A DNA stretch of 8,465 nt from JBAZLV01 sp964586075 (GCA_964586075.1 CAZPGZ010000056.1:1-8465), one strand, 5' to 3'. Counted from the stretch's first letter, positions 1 to 6,420 are shown. A program made the numbers and translations. The notes: generated by a model from the sequence alone, not told the origin.

Positions 1-13
1 CTCAAGCCGTTGC

Positions 14-43
14 ACTATAACACAATTGTTTCCGGGCTGTCAA
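14..43 (-). promoter_or_regulatory. Leftward sigma-70-type promoter
   Basis: On the minus strand a perfect -35 box TTGACA (complement of 38-43) is followed by an 18-nt spacer and a -10 box TATAGT (complement of 14-19, five of six consensus). Transcription would start near position 7 and run off the left edge, implying a divergently transcribed gene outside the window. The spacer contains the 8-bp palindrome ACAATTGT (22-29). A 6-bp GC-rich dyad, CCGGGC (32-37) and GCCCGG (51-56), flanks the -35 box and could be an operator. The boxes are seen; promoter activity is inferred. Confidence 0.5.
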
Positions 44-131
44 TGAGAATGCCCGGTCCACCGGCACTGTTTCCCTTCTTCATTGCACGAAATAAATGCG
101 TCCTTCCAACGTCATATTTCAATTAATCAGC

Positions 132-170
132 TTGTAGCCTCTTTACAATCAGCATATAATGCCTTATAAT
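132..170 (+). promoter_or_regulatory. Two overlapping sigma-70 promoters for the regulator
   Basis: TTTACA (142-147), a 17-nt spacer and a perfect TATAAT (165-170) form a near-consensus vegetative promoter. A second pair, TTGTAG (132-137), 17 nt and TATAAT (155-160), lies 10 bp upstream, one helical turn away. The start site would be near 177, giving a leader of about 165 nt before the ATG at 341. This suggests the activator is made from a housekeeping promoter and is controlled by its ligand. No gene is supported anywhere in 1-340. Confidence 0.6.
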
Positions 171-340
171 TTTGGGGAATAAATTCTCCTGTATTGTGTT
201 AGCAGACACTTTACACAAAAATAAACCGCATGGTATTTATGATGTCCGTTCAGGGTATTGCCGGAGATCGTCGTTTTCTCTTTGGTATTACAATCATTCC
301 TCGTCGAACGAACTAGTTTTTCTGGAAAGAGCATACGCGT

Positions 341-733
341 ATGAAAAATAGAATTTGTCTCGTGGCCCCCTACAGGATGCTGGCAGAATTCGCAACAGAA
401 AGCAAACATGCACATCATCTCCCCATTGATATTGTAATGGGAGATCTGGAGGAGGGGGTAGAGCACGCCCTGAAAGCAGTAAAAGAAGGCGCTCAAGTTA
501 TCGTGAGTCGTGGCGGAACCGCATCGCTTATACGAAAACATGTGGATATTCCCGTTGTTGAAATCCAGGTCACAAGTATTGATATTTTACGCGCAATCTA
601 TCCCACCATCAAACAGGGAAAAGTACTTGGCATCCTTGGTTACCAGAACGTCGTAACGGGGTGTCGTTCAGCTGCTCAGGTTCTTGATATTCCCTTCCAT
701 GAAATCAATCTTGGGATGGACGGACCCATCTAA
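341..733 (+). CDS. PrpR_N sensor domain, 5' part of frameshifted sigma-54 regulator
   Basis: This 130-codon frame encodes most of a PrpR_N-type domain, the ligand-sensing N-terminus of PrpR-like sigma-54 activators; PrpR itself senses 2-methylcitrate. Visible hallmarks are the start KNRICLVAPY, the conserved stretch VIVSRGGTASLIRKHVDIPV (residues about 54-73), the segment VVEIQVTSIDILRAI, and VLGILGYQNVVTG. The domain breaks off after about residue 124 and its remainder (CGVNIIIGDFTAVRKL and on) continues in the next frame, so this is the first part of one gene rather than a complete protein. The ATG at 341 has a weak GGAAAG (324-329) 11 nt upstream and matches the usual domain start. The ligand is unknown. 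The antisense frame over this stretch is a shadow. Confidence 0.8.
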   Translation: MKNRICLVAPYRMLAEFATESKHAHHLPIDIVMGDLEEGVEHALKAVKEGAQVIVSRGGTASLIRKHVDIPVVEIQVTSIDILRAIYPTIKQGKVLGILGYQNVVTGCRSAAQVLDIPFHEINLGMDGPI

Positions 734-2366
734 AACTGACTGGGAGCAAGTCCACGAGCAAGTTAAACATTTGATGCAAGAATGCGGTGTAAACATAATT
801 ATTGGAGACTTCACAGCTGTAAGAAAGCTGAACCTCCCTGACGTCGATATGCGACTTATTGCATCCGGCAAAGAGTCAATTTTACCGACGATAGAGGAAG
901 CGAACCGCGTCGTGCACGTACTTGAGGAGGAGCAAAAGTCTTCTCAAAGACTTCAAGCTATTCTTAATTTTGTGCATGACGGAATAATAGCAACCGATGA
1001 AAAAGGCACAGTGACCCTCATGAATTCATCGGCTGAACGGACTTTTCATATACGCCAGGATCAGGCCTTGCTCCGCCATATTAAATCTGTCATCAGAGAT
1101 ACTCGAATTGACCAGGTCTTGAAGACCGGTAATGCCGAAGTGGGACAGATGCAGAAAGTTCCTGGCGGTCACATTCTCACTAACCGAATTCCGATTGTTG
1201 TAAATGGTGCTGTAAAAGGCGTAGTGGCAACGTTTCAGGAAGTGGCTCAGATTCAGAACGCAGAAAAGGCTATACGCCAGATACTTTATGGAAAAGGACT
1301 CGTTGCCACACATAAGTTTGATGATATTCTAACCGTCGATTCTCAAATGAAAAAAATTGTCGATATCGCAAAAGGCTATTCACAAATCGGAGCAACAGTG
1401 CTGATTCAAGGTGAAAGCGGAACCGGCAAAGAACTGTTTGCACAAAGCATCCACAACCAAAGCCCACGCGCGAACGGCCCTTTCGTCGCCGTTAACTGCG
1501 CGGCGCTTCCGCACCATCTGCTGGAGAGTGAACTTTTTGGCTACGTGGAGGGTGCATTTACCGGTGCAAAAAAAGCAGGCAAAATCGGATTGTTTGAATT
1601 GGCGCACAAGGGAACAATTTTCTTGGATGAAATTGGCGATATGGACAAAAACCTTCAGTCCAGGCTTTTGCGGGTTCTTGCAGAACGCCAAGTCATGAGA
1701 TTGGGCTCGGATGCGCTCCTTCCTGTCGATATCAGAGTTATCGCCGCTACAAACACAGACCTTCGAAAACAGGTCAAGTCAGGAGACTTCCGCAAGGATC
1801 TTTATTACAGGCTCAATGTATTGAGCCTGTCCCTGATCCCTCTTCGTGAGCGCAGAGGCGATATACCAATTCTTATGGAGCATTTTTTTCAGCGCTTATC
1901 TCGCGAACATAATCGAGCCATCAAGAAACTGCCATCCGAAGTTATTCGCATGTTCGACAACTACCAATGGCCTGGAAATATCAGGGAGCTTAAAAATGTA
2001 ATGGAACGCATTATATTCTCGTCTGAAAAGGCGGATATCCATTTGCCGACTATACAGTTGATCGTCGATGAACTTCAAGCCGCTCACGAAGATGAACCTG
2101 CTTCGTATCGGGATAGAGAGCCAATCTCTGATGTGATCGAGACTGATCATCTTCATTTGCCGACAGTACGACTGATGGTCAAAGAATTGCTTAATGCTCG
2201 CTCTGCCAACTCTGCCTTAGGCTCGAATAACGATTTCTTCGCCGGCTCATATCAAGATATTAAACGTAGAGTCATTCGTCAAATACTCGAAGAGGAAAAC
2301 TGGAATAAAAGCCGAGCCGCCCGACGGCTTCGAGTGCACCGTACAACAATAGACCGCTTTAGCTAA
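684..2366 (+). CDS. Sigma-54-dependent transcriptional activator (PAS, AAA+, Fis HTH), 3' part of frameshifted gene
   Basis: Joined to the preceding frame by skipping one base near 711-733, this gives a 674-residue bacterial enhancer-binding protein; numbering here is for that product. Residues to about 195 finish PrpR_N, and about 202-304 form a PAS-like domain (LNFVHDGIIATDEKGTVTLM). The AAA+ domain has Walker A GESGTGKE (357-364), the sigma-54 contact loop GAFTGA (404-409), Walker B GTIFLDE (424-430), the segment FRKDLYYRLNV and sensor II WPGNIREL (543-550). A Fis-type helix-turn-helix (655-674, NKSRAARRLRVHRTTIDRFS) ends abruptly at the stop. The linker carries an imperfect internal repeat (565-581 and 603-619). 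Position 684 is only a TTG with no convincing ribosome binding site; ATG 699 or 774 are other possible restarts. It probably activates the -24/-12 promoter at 2601. It may be a recent pseudogene, a real frameshift, or a sequencing error. Confidence 0.85.
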   Translation: MIFPSMKSILGWTDPSKTDWEQVHEQVKHLMQECGVNIIIGDFTAVRKLNLPDVDMRLIASGKESILPTIEEANRVVHVLEEEQKSSQRLQAILNFVHDGIIATDEKGTVTLMNSSAERTFHIRQDQALLRHIKSVIRDTRIDQVLKTGNAEVGQMQKVPGGHILTNRIPIVVNGAVKGVVATFQEVAQIQNAEKAIRQILYGKGLVATHKFDDILTVDSQMKKIVDIAKGYSQIGATVLIQGESGTGKELFAQSIHNQSPRANGPFVAVNCAALPHHLLESELFGYVEGAFTGAKKAGKIGLFELAHKGTIFLDEIGDMDKNLQSRLLRVLAERQVMRLGSDALLPVDIRVIAATNTDLRKQVKSGDFRKDLYYRLNVLSLSLIPLRERRGDIPILMEHFFQRLSREHNRAIKKLPSEVIRMFDNYQWPGNIRELKNVMERIIFSSEKADIHLPTIQLIVDELQAAHEDEPASYRDREPISDVIETDHLHLPTVRLMVKELLNARSANSALGSNNDFFAGSYQDIKRRVIRQILEEENWNKSRAARRLRVHRTTIDRFS

Positions 2367-2507
2367 ACCAACAAATATTCACCAGTTTACAGCTGCGACC
2401 CAGTTTAACAGCCTCCATTCTTATTTCTCCCTCTTTTTTCATCCCTTCAACAAGATTTGTTACAGCCTTACTTCACTTCGGCATCAATACCAACGTCAGG
2501 GATAGAT

Positions 2508-2531
2508 GTTGTCGTAAAAAACGACATTAAC
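2508..2531. promoter_or_regulatory. Candidate upstream activator (enhancer) site
   Basis: An inverted repeat TGTCGT (2510-2515), AAAAA, ACGACA (2521-2526) is framed by outer GTT (2508-2510) and AAC (2529-2531). It lies about 75-95 bp upstream of the -24 box at 2601, within the usual distance for enhancer sites bound by sigma-54 activators. The dyad is seen. Binding by the adjacent regulator is inferred from position only. Confidence 0.35.
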
Positions 2532-2600
2532 TGCATACTAGTTGTACATGAGTAGCGTTTTCTTTGTTTCTGAAACTATAACTATTTAGAAAATAAAGAA

Positions 2601-2616
2601 TGGCACAGCTTGTGCA
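2601..2616 (+). promoter_or_regulatory. Sigma-54 (-24/-12) promoter for the permease gene
   Basis: TGGCACAGCTTGTGCA matches the RpoN consensus TGGCAC-N5-TTGCA at all but one fixed base. The invariant GG (2602-2603) and GC (2614-2615) have the required 12-bp offset. Predicted +1 is about 2627, leaving a leader of about 250 nt before the permease ATG. Placement just downstream of a sigma-54 activator gene, with a dyad 75-95 bp upstream, supports the call. Confidence 0.8.
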
Positions 2617-2627
2617 CAACAAATATC

Positions 2628-2639
2628 GTTCGCGCGAAC
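2628..2639. promoter_or_regulatory. Perfect 12-bp palindrome at predicted transcription start
   Basis: GTTCGCGCGAAC is a perfect GC-rich palindrome in otherwise AT-rich DNA, and covers about +2 to +13 of the predicted sigma-54 transcript. That is a typical position for a repressor operator. No cognate regulator can be named from the window. Confidence 0.4.
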
Positions 2640-2756
2640 AATAGCATTGCTTTTCATAAAAAAGGTACCTGGAAACTCTAATCAATATCTGATGAATTAT
2701 TGCAGAGCATTCCAGTACACAGGGACTAGTGCCGAATTAAAACAAGGAAGTTAGGG

Positions 2757-2840
2757 ATGACATGGCTGATTTGGCCGGCACTTGATAATTTCTCGATCGA
2801 TAGAAGTGCGACTTTGCTACACACATTAGTGAGTGGATAA
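2757..2840 (+). CDS. Possible 27-codon leader peptide ORF
   Basis: An ATG at 2757 opens 27 codons ending in TAA at 2838-2840, 40 nt before the permease gene. It is preceded by AAGGAAG (2744-2750) at a good 6-nt spacing, which is the main evidence for translation. The product would begin MTWLIWPALDNF and resembles no family I know; its N-terminal end is hydrophobic and tryptophan-rich. It lies inside the long leader of the predicted sigma-54 transcript, so it could be a regulatory upstream ORF. It is short enough to be chance. Confidence 0.3.
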   Translation: MTWLIWPALDNFSIDRSATLLHTLVSG

Positions 2841-2880
2841 ATTTCGAATCGCATTAAAAAATTTAGGGGGAGGGTAAGTC

Positions 2881-3855
2881 ATGAAAATTTTAGGCGCTAT
2901 TAACAAAGTACCTGGCGGTCTTATGGTTGTTCCTCTGTTCATCGGCATGGTGATCAATACCTTTTTTCCGGATTTGCTTAAGATCGGCGGATTTACAGAG
3001 GCATTGAGCGGTAAAGGTTACCCAACGGTTTTAGGTATGTATCTCTTCTGCTGCGGTGCAAAAATGACCTTGAAAACAGCGCCGCGCATGTTAAAACGCG
3101 GAACCGGTATTCTGGCCGCCAAAGTCGGCATAGCTGTTCTTATTGCTTACTCAGTAGCGAAATTCTTCGGAGGAGAAATCTTCGGACTATCTACCTTAGC
3201 AATAATGGTCGCAATGAGCGACACTAATGGAGGCATGTTCCTTGCCCTTACCAGTGCTATGGGAGATGAAGAAGATGCAGGAACATATGTACCTCAAAGC
3301 ATTGAAACCGGACCCTTTTTAACCATGGTATTTCTCGTCGGAGCAGGACTGGCCGTTATTCCCTGGCTTACCATCTGGTCTGTAGTCGCTCCGATTTGCG
3401 CCGGTGCTATCCTGGGCAATCTGGATGACGAATTACGTGAGTTTTTCGGCAAACGTGAAGGAATCATTGTTCCTTTTATGGCTTTTACGCTGGGCCAGAA
3501 CATTAATCTCGGCTCTGTGCTGACAGCAGGGATCCAAGGAATTATCCTGGGTGTATCCGTTTTGATCATTACCGGAACTATCTGTATTCTCGTCGACAAG
3601 CTGTTGGGTGGATCTGGTATTGCTGGAGCTGCCGCTTCAAGTACAGCCGGGAATTCGGCAGCTGTTCCAAAAGCTGTTGCAATGGCTGACCCCTCTTATA
3701 ATGCCATCGCTAATGTTGCAACCATTCAGGTGGCCGCTTCCGTCATTGTTACTGCTGTTCTAACTCCCATATTGACTGCGTGGATGTATCGTAAGGTACA
3801 AAAAGAACGGGCTAAAAAAACAGCCACGATTGATACAGGTCCCGCCCCGGTATAG
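2881..3855 (+). CDS. kdgT: KdgT-family 2-keto-3-deoxygluconate permease
   Basis: The 324-residue membrane protein is close in length to E. coli KdgT (about 327), a proton-coupled importer of 2-keto-3-deoxygluconate in the inner membrane. Family hallmarks are KVPGGLMVVPLFIG at 9-22, the segment MSDTNGGMFLA, the cytoplasmic-type motif NLDDELREFFGK (180-191) and AASSTAGNSAAVPKA (251-265). About ten hydrophobic segments alternate with short loops, and the C-terminus is basic then polar. The start is fixed by a purine-rich AGGGGGAGGG (2865-2874) 6 nt upstream. Family assignment is firm, but the substrate is not: next to hydroxypyruvate and tartronate semialdehyde enzymes it may carry another acid sugar or hydroxy acid. 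It is the first clear gene behind the -24/-12 promoter, so it is probably induced by the upstream activator. Confidence 0.9.
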   Translation: MKILGAINKVPGGLMVVPLFIGMVINTFFPDLLKIGGFTEALSGKGYPTVLGMYLFCCGAKMTLKTAPRMLKRGTGILAAKVGIAVLIAYSVAKFFGGEIFGLSTLAIMVAMSDTNGGMFLALTSAMGDEEDAGTYVPQSIETGPFLTMVFLVGAGLAVIPWLTIWSVVAPICAGAILGNLDDELREFFGKREGIIVPFMAFTLGQNINLGSVLTAGIQGIILGVSVLIITGTICILVDKLLGGSGIAGAAASSTAGNSAAVPKAVAMADPSYNAIANVATIQVAASVIVTAVLTPILTAWMYRKVQKERAKKTATIDTGPAPV

Positions 3856-3910
3856 GTAGTAAATGATTTGATCCAGAGAACTGCGGCAAGAATACACCAA
3901 AACACTCATT

Positions 3911-3932
3911 ATCCGGGCTAATTAGCACGGAT
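3911..3932. promoter_or_regulatory. 22-bp near-perfect palindrome between permease and dehydrogenase genes
   Basis: The outer arms ATCCG and CGGAT and the perfect core GCTAATTAGC are in register, and only one pair (G3916 and A3927) breaks the symmetry over 22 bp. No T-tract follows, so it is a poor intrinsic terminator and a better operator candidate. A TACAAT -10-like box (3956-3961) lies downstream but lacks a convincing -35. Confidence 0.4.
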
Positions 3933-4052
3933 TATATGCTGTCAGTAGTACTAGATACAATGCCATTTTCAGAATACACGTTCTGGGAACTGATACGGTG
4001 AAACATCAATATCTTTATTTTTAATAAATAAAAAAAATTTGGAGGATTAATA

Positions 4053-5012
4053 ATGAAACCAGTTGTTCTTGTTACCCGCAAACTGCCGGATGCAGTTGAA
4101 AATCGTCTTCGTCGAGACTACGAGCCACGTCTTAATCCGGGGGATGTTCTCTACTCCGGGGATGAGTTGATCAAGCTCGCAAACGGCGCTGATGCCATTC
4201 TTCCCTGCCATACCGAAAAATTCACAGCTGACATAATTTCTCGTTTGCCAGAAAGTGTACGCGTAATTGCAAATTTTTCTGTAGGTTACGATCACGTCGA
4301 TGTCAAGGCCGCAAAAGCGAAAGGCATTATTGTCACAAATACTCCTGATGTGCTGTCTGATGCCACGGCCGAGCTTACCATGTTGCTGATGCTTGGTGCT
4401 GCGCGTCGGGCAAGTGAAGGCGAACACATGGTTCGCGCCGCCGAGTGGAAAGATTGGAGTCCCAGTTTCATGGTCGGCACTCAGGTTACGGGTAAACGAC
4501 TTGGTATTATCGGATTTGGACGTGTCGGACAGGTTGTTGCCAAACGGGCCCGCGGGTTCGACATGAAGATTCACTATAATGATGTGCAAAAATTGTCGCC
4601 CGCTATCGAAGAAGGAGCTGTTTTTCACAAGACGCCCGAAGAGCTGCTGCCTCATTGCGATTTTCTCGCACTCCACTGCGTATCTAGTCCGGAAACCTTC
4701 AAGCTGCTGAATGCTTCTCGCATAGCCCTTCTACCGGACGGTGCCATTGTTGTCAATGCAAGTCGTGGGGCTGTAGTTGATGATGAAGCCCTGATTGCAG
4801 CACTCAAGTCGGGAAAACTAACAGCTGCCGGTCTTGACGTCTACAACAATGAACCGAACATTAATCCCGAATATCGTCAACTGCCCAACGTGTTCCTCAT
4901 GCCGCATATCGGCAGTGCCACGAAGGAGACAAGGGACGCAATGGGTTTCCGGGCGCTCGACAATCTAGATGCTATTTTTGCAGGAAAAGAGCCGCGCGAC
5001 CGAGTTGCCTGA
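4053..5012 (+). CDS. D-isomer-specific 2-hydroxyacid dehydrogenase (glyoxylate/hydroxypyruvate reductase type)
   Basis: The 319-residue cytosolic enzyme has the standard family length and layout: a split substrate domain with the loop ANFSVGYDHVD (73-83), and a central Rossmann domain with GFGRVG (154-159). The catalytic Arg238 (NASRGAVV), Glu267 (DVYNNEP) and His285 (MPHIGSAT) are all present. Asp177 at the end of the second strand of the nucleotide fold suggests NAD(H) over NADP(H). Family members reduce glyoxylate or hydroxypyruvate to glycolate or D-glycerate. With Hyi and GarR downstream, hydroxypyruvate reductase is the most likely role, but other 2-oxo acids cannot be excluded. GGAGG (4041-4045) lies 7 nt before the ATG. 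It may be cotranscribed with the permease across a 197-nt gap or have its own promoter. Confidence 0.87.
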   Translation: MKPVVLVTRKLPDAVENRLRRDYEPRLNPGDVLYSGDELIKLANGADAILPCHTEKFTADIISRLPESVRVIANFSVGYDHVDVKAAKAKGIIVTNTPDVLSDATAELTMLLMLGAARRASEGEHMVRAAEWKDWSPSFMVGTQVTGKRLGIIGFGRVGQVVAKRARGFDMKIHYNDVQKLSPAIEEGAVFHKTPEELLPHCDFLALHCVSSPETFKLLNASRIALLPDGAIVVNASRGAVVDDEALIAALKSGKLTAAGLDVYNNEPNINPEYRQLPNVFLMPHIGSATKETRDAMGFRALDNLDAIFAGKEPRDRVA

Positions 5013-5065
5013 GATATCAGAATTGCATGGTATGTCTAAATGCTATGTCTCACGCTTATATAGCA

Positions 5066-5156
5066 GCAGTTAAGCCGCCGCTTTAGTAGCGTTTTTGAAC
5101 TCCTAGCTCCTCCGGCGTCTTTTGTTTGCGCCGGATGGGGTTCACGGCTTAACTGC
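5066..5156 (+). ncRNA. Strongly folded 91-nt element (structured RNA, terminator or small repeat)
   Basis: The outer stem is 12 bp and perfect: GCAGTTAAGCCG (5066-5077) with 5145-5156. Stacked directly on it are TGAACTCC (5096-5103) with GGGGTTCA (5137-5144), including one G-U pair, and then TCCGGCG (5111-5117) with CGCCGGA (5129-5135), closed by an 11-nt loop. The left strand holds an 18-nt insertion (5078-5095) with its own small hairpin CGCT-ttagt-AGCG followed by a T-run. Together these make a three-way junction with about 31 pairs. It starts 54 nt after the dehydrogenase stop. A transcription terminator, a regulatory RNA or a miniature palindromic repeat would all fit. The pairing is seen; the function is not known. 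Confidence 0.45.
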
Positions 5157-5343
5157 CGTATTTTCTCGGGACGCTTTCCAGCCAGGAAAACTTGGGGAAA
5201 ACCAGCACGGATATTAGGCGGTTGTAATCTCTTTTCAAAATAATTGTGCCTACATCTACACTTACTGCCTGTAAAAAAACTGTGCTCAATCGTTTTATTG
5301 CTGCACGTATGGCGAAGATCATCCTAAAATTAAGAAGCTAACC

Positions 5344-5364
5344 GATGTTCCATGACAGAACATC
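5344..5364. promoter_or_regulatory. Inverted repeat upstream of the exported isomerase-like gene
   Basis: GATGTTC (5344-5350) and GAACATC (5358-5364) are perfect 7-bp arms separated by 7 nt, 52 nt before the ATG at 5416. There is no following T-run, so an operator is likelier than a terminator. The rest of 5157-5343 shows a small TTTCC/GGAAA hairpin (5175-5189), a twice-repeated GGAAAAC (5185-5191 and 5196-5202, 11 bp apart) and no gene. A TAAAAT box (5325-5330) could be a -10 but lacks a good -35. Confidence 0.35.
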
Positions 5365-5415
5365 AATAATATTTATAAGGTGGTCAAATGAGTGATTTGA
5401 AAGGAGAAAGGTGTT

Positions 5416-6357
5416 ATGAAAATAAAAGCAGGGATTATTTTAGCAGTTGTAATGGTTTGCAGTGTATTTTTGATCAACAATGTTTATGCTGAAGGAGCAA
5501 AGCCAAAAAAAGTAATCGCTCTTAAAAAGTACCCCGATTTTAAACTTGGATTTCTCGCTAACAATTTTGTTAAAGCACTTCCACCTTCGAAGGACAATTT
5601 AAAAAAAATTTTTGATTGGGCAAGCGCGCAAGGTTTTTCGTGGGTCGAGCTCAGGGACGCAAAGGGGACTCTGACCTACGAAGAAGCAAAGGAACTCGCC
5701 GCCTATGCGGCAGCGAAAAATATTGAAGTTATCTATTCGTTTCAAATCGGATTGCTGGATCCGCAATTTAATGAAATATTTTACCGAGTGTGCGCAAATG
5801 CAGCACTGTTTCGCGGACCGAGAGTGATCAGAACCGTTGTCGCTGGACCGGAGTTCAATGCCGATCCCAATAAAGCCACTTGGACGAAAGAAGAATTCGA
5901 CAAACTCCTCGACATCGCGAATAACGCGGCGAATATTGCAAAATTAATGGGATTACAGTTTGTTGTAGAGAACACCTACGAATCTATGCAGGGTAACGGA
6001 ACCACGACCTTCGGTATCGCCGACCTATTTATGAAAGGAAACGGCAATATTGGCTCGCAGTATGACGCAGCGAACTTCTTTACCTTGACACGCACTCGGT
6101 TAACCCCCGAAGTCGCAAAAGGCTATTTTGAGAAGCATGCAAATAGAACGTATTACATGCATGTCAAAACAAGCACCAAGGAACACAAATCAGCAGCTAT
6201 TCTTTCTGACAGCGAACTCGATTTCGGAGTGATATTTGATAGTCTCACCAAGGCGAAAGTTCGTTACTTGGCAGTGGAGCTTCCCCCGCAGGAGAAATTT
6301 GAAGACTGCGCCAACAATCTCATAAAAAGCATTGATTACTTAAAAAGTAAATACTAA
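5416..6357 (+). CDS. Exported xylose-isomerase-like TIM-barrel protein
   Basis: The 313-residue protein begins with a classical Sec signal peptide: basic KIK, a hydrophobic core to about residue 20, and a likely cleavage site after VYA (residues 23-25). The mature part resembles the sugar phosphate isomerase/epimerase (AP endonuclease 2-like) TIM-barrel superfamily. A plausible metal-binding tetrad is present: Glu185 (FVVEN), Asp217 (SQYDAAN), His249 (YYMHVK) and Glu288 (LAVELP). These match the order and spacing of the ligands in the Hyi-type relative downstream, with His in place of Gln. Catalysis outside the cytoplasm on a sugar or hydroxy-oxo acid is therefore plausible, but the substrate is unknown. 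AAGGAG (5401-5406) supports the ATG. The gene is bracketed by a 403-bp gap and a terminator, so it may be transcribed separately. An anchored lipoprotein is unlikely because no lipobox cysteine is seen at the cleavage region. Confidence 0.8.
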   Translation: MKIKAGIILAVVMVCSVFLINNVYAEGAKPKKVIALKKYPDFKLGFLANNFVKALPPSKDNLKKIFDWASAQGFSWVELRDAKGTLTYEEAKELAAYAAAKNIEVIYSFQIGLLDPQFNEIFYRVCANAALFRGPRVIRTVVAGPEFNADPNKATWTKEEFDKLLDIANNAANIAKLMGLQFVVENTYESMQGNGTTTFGIADLFMKGNGNIGSQYDAANFFTLTRTRLTPEVAKGYFEKHANRTYYMHVKTSTKEHKSAAILSDSELDFGVIFDSLTKAKVRYLAVELPPQEKFEDCANNLIKSIDYLKSKY

Positions 6358-6420
6358 CGAATCAAAGTTGAAAAGTCATAAAATCTATTTTTAATGTAAG
6401 TAAAATCCACGCTTTTACAT

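Noticed and set aside
1..126. Open rightward frame of 41 codons from the window edge to TAA at 124-126, as a possible C-terminus of an upstream gene
   Set aside because: No recognisable family sequence, and it overlaps a good leftward promoter. Too short to support.
2771..2790. Second -24/-12 promoter near TTGGCCGGCACTTGAT
   Set aside because: GG and GC are not at the required 12-bp offset with a TTGC box.
4047..4676. 209-codon antisense frame opposite the dehydrogenase gene
   Set aside because: Shadow of a strongly supported gene; no ribosome binding site or family motif.
5041..5160. tRNA or known riboswitch in the folded gap
   Set aside because: No T-loop GTTCRA context, no cloverleaf arms of proper length and no riboswitch core that I recognise.
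2628..5361. GTTC...GAAC dyads in three gaps (2628-2639, 3980-3990, 5347-5361) as one shared operator
   Set aside because: The spacers differ (4, 3 and 7 nt) and flanks do not match, so a single binding protein is not supported.
5388..5492. 34-codon ORF starting at ATG 5388 with AAGGTGG upstream
   Set aside because: It overlaps the signal-peptide region of the gene at 5416 in another frame and its composition looks like a frame shadow (cysteine-rich, no family).
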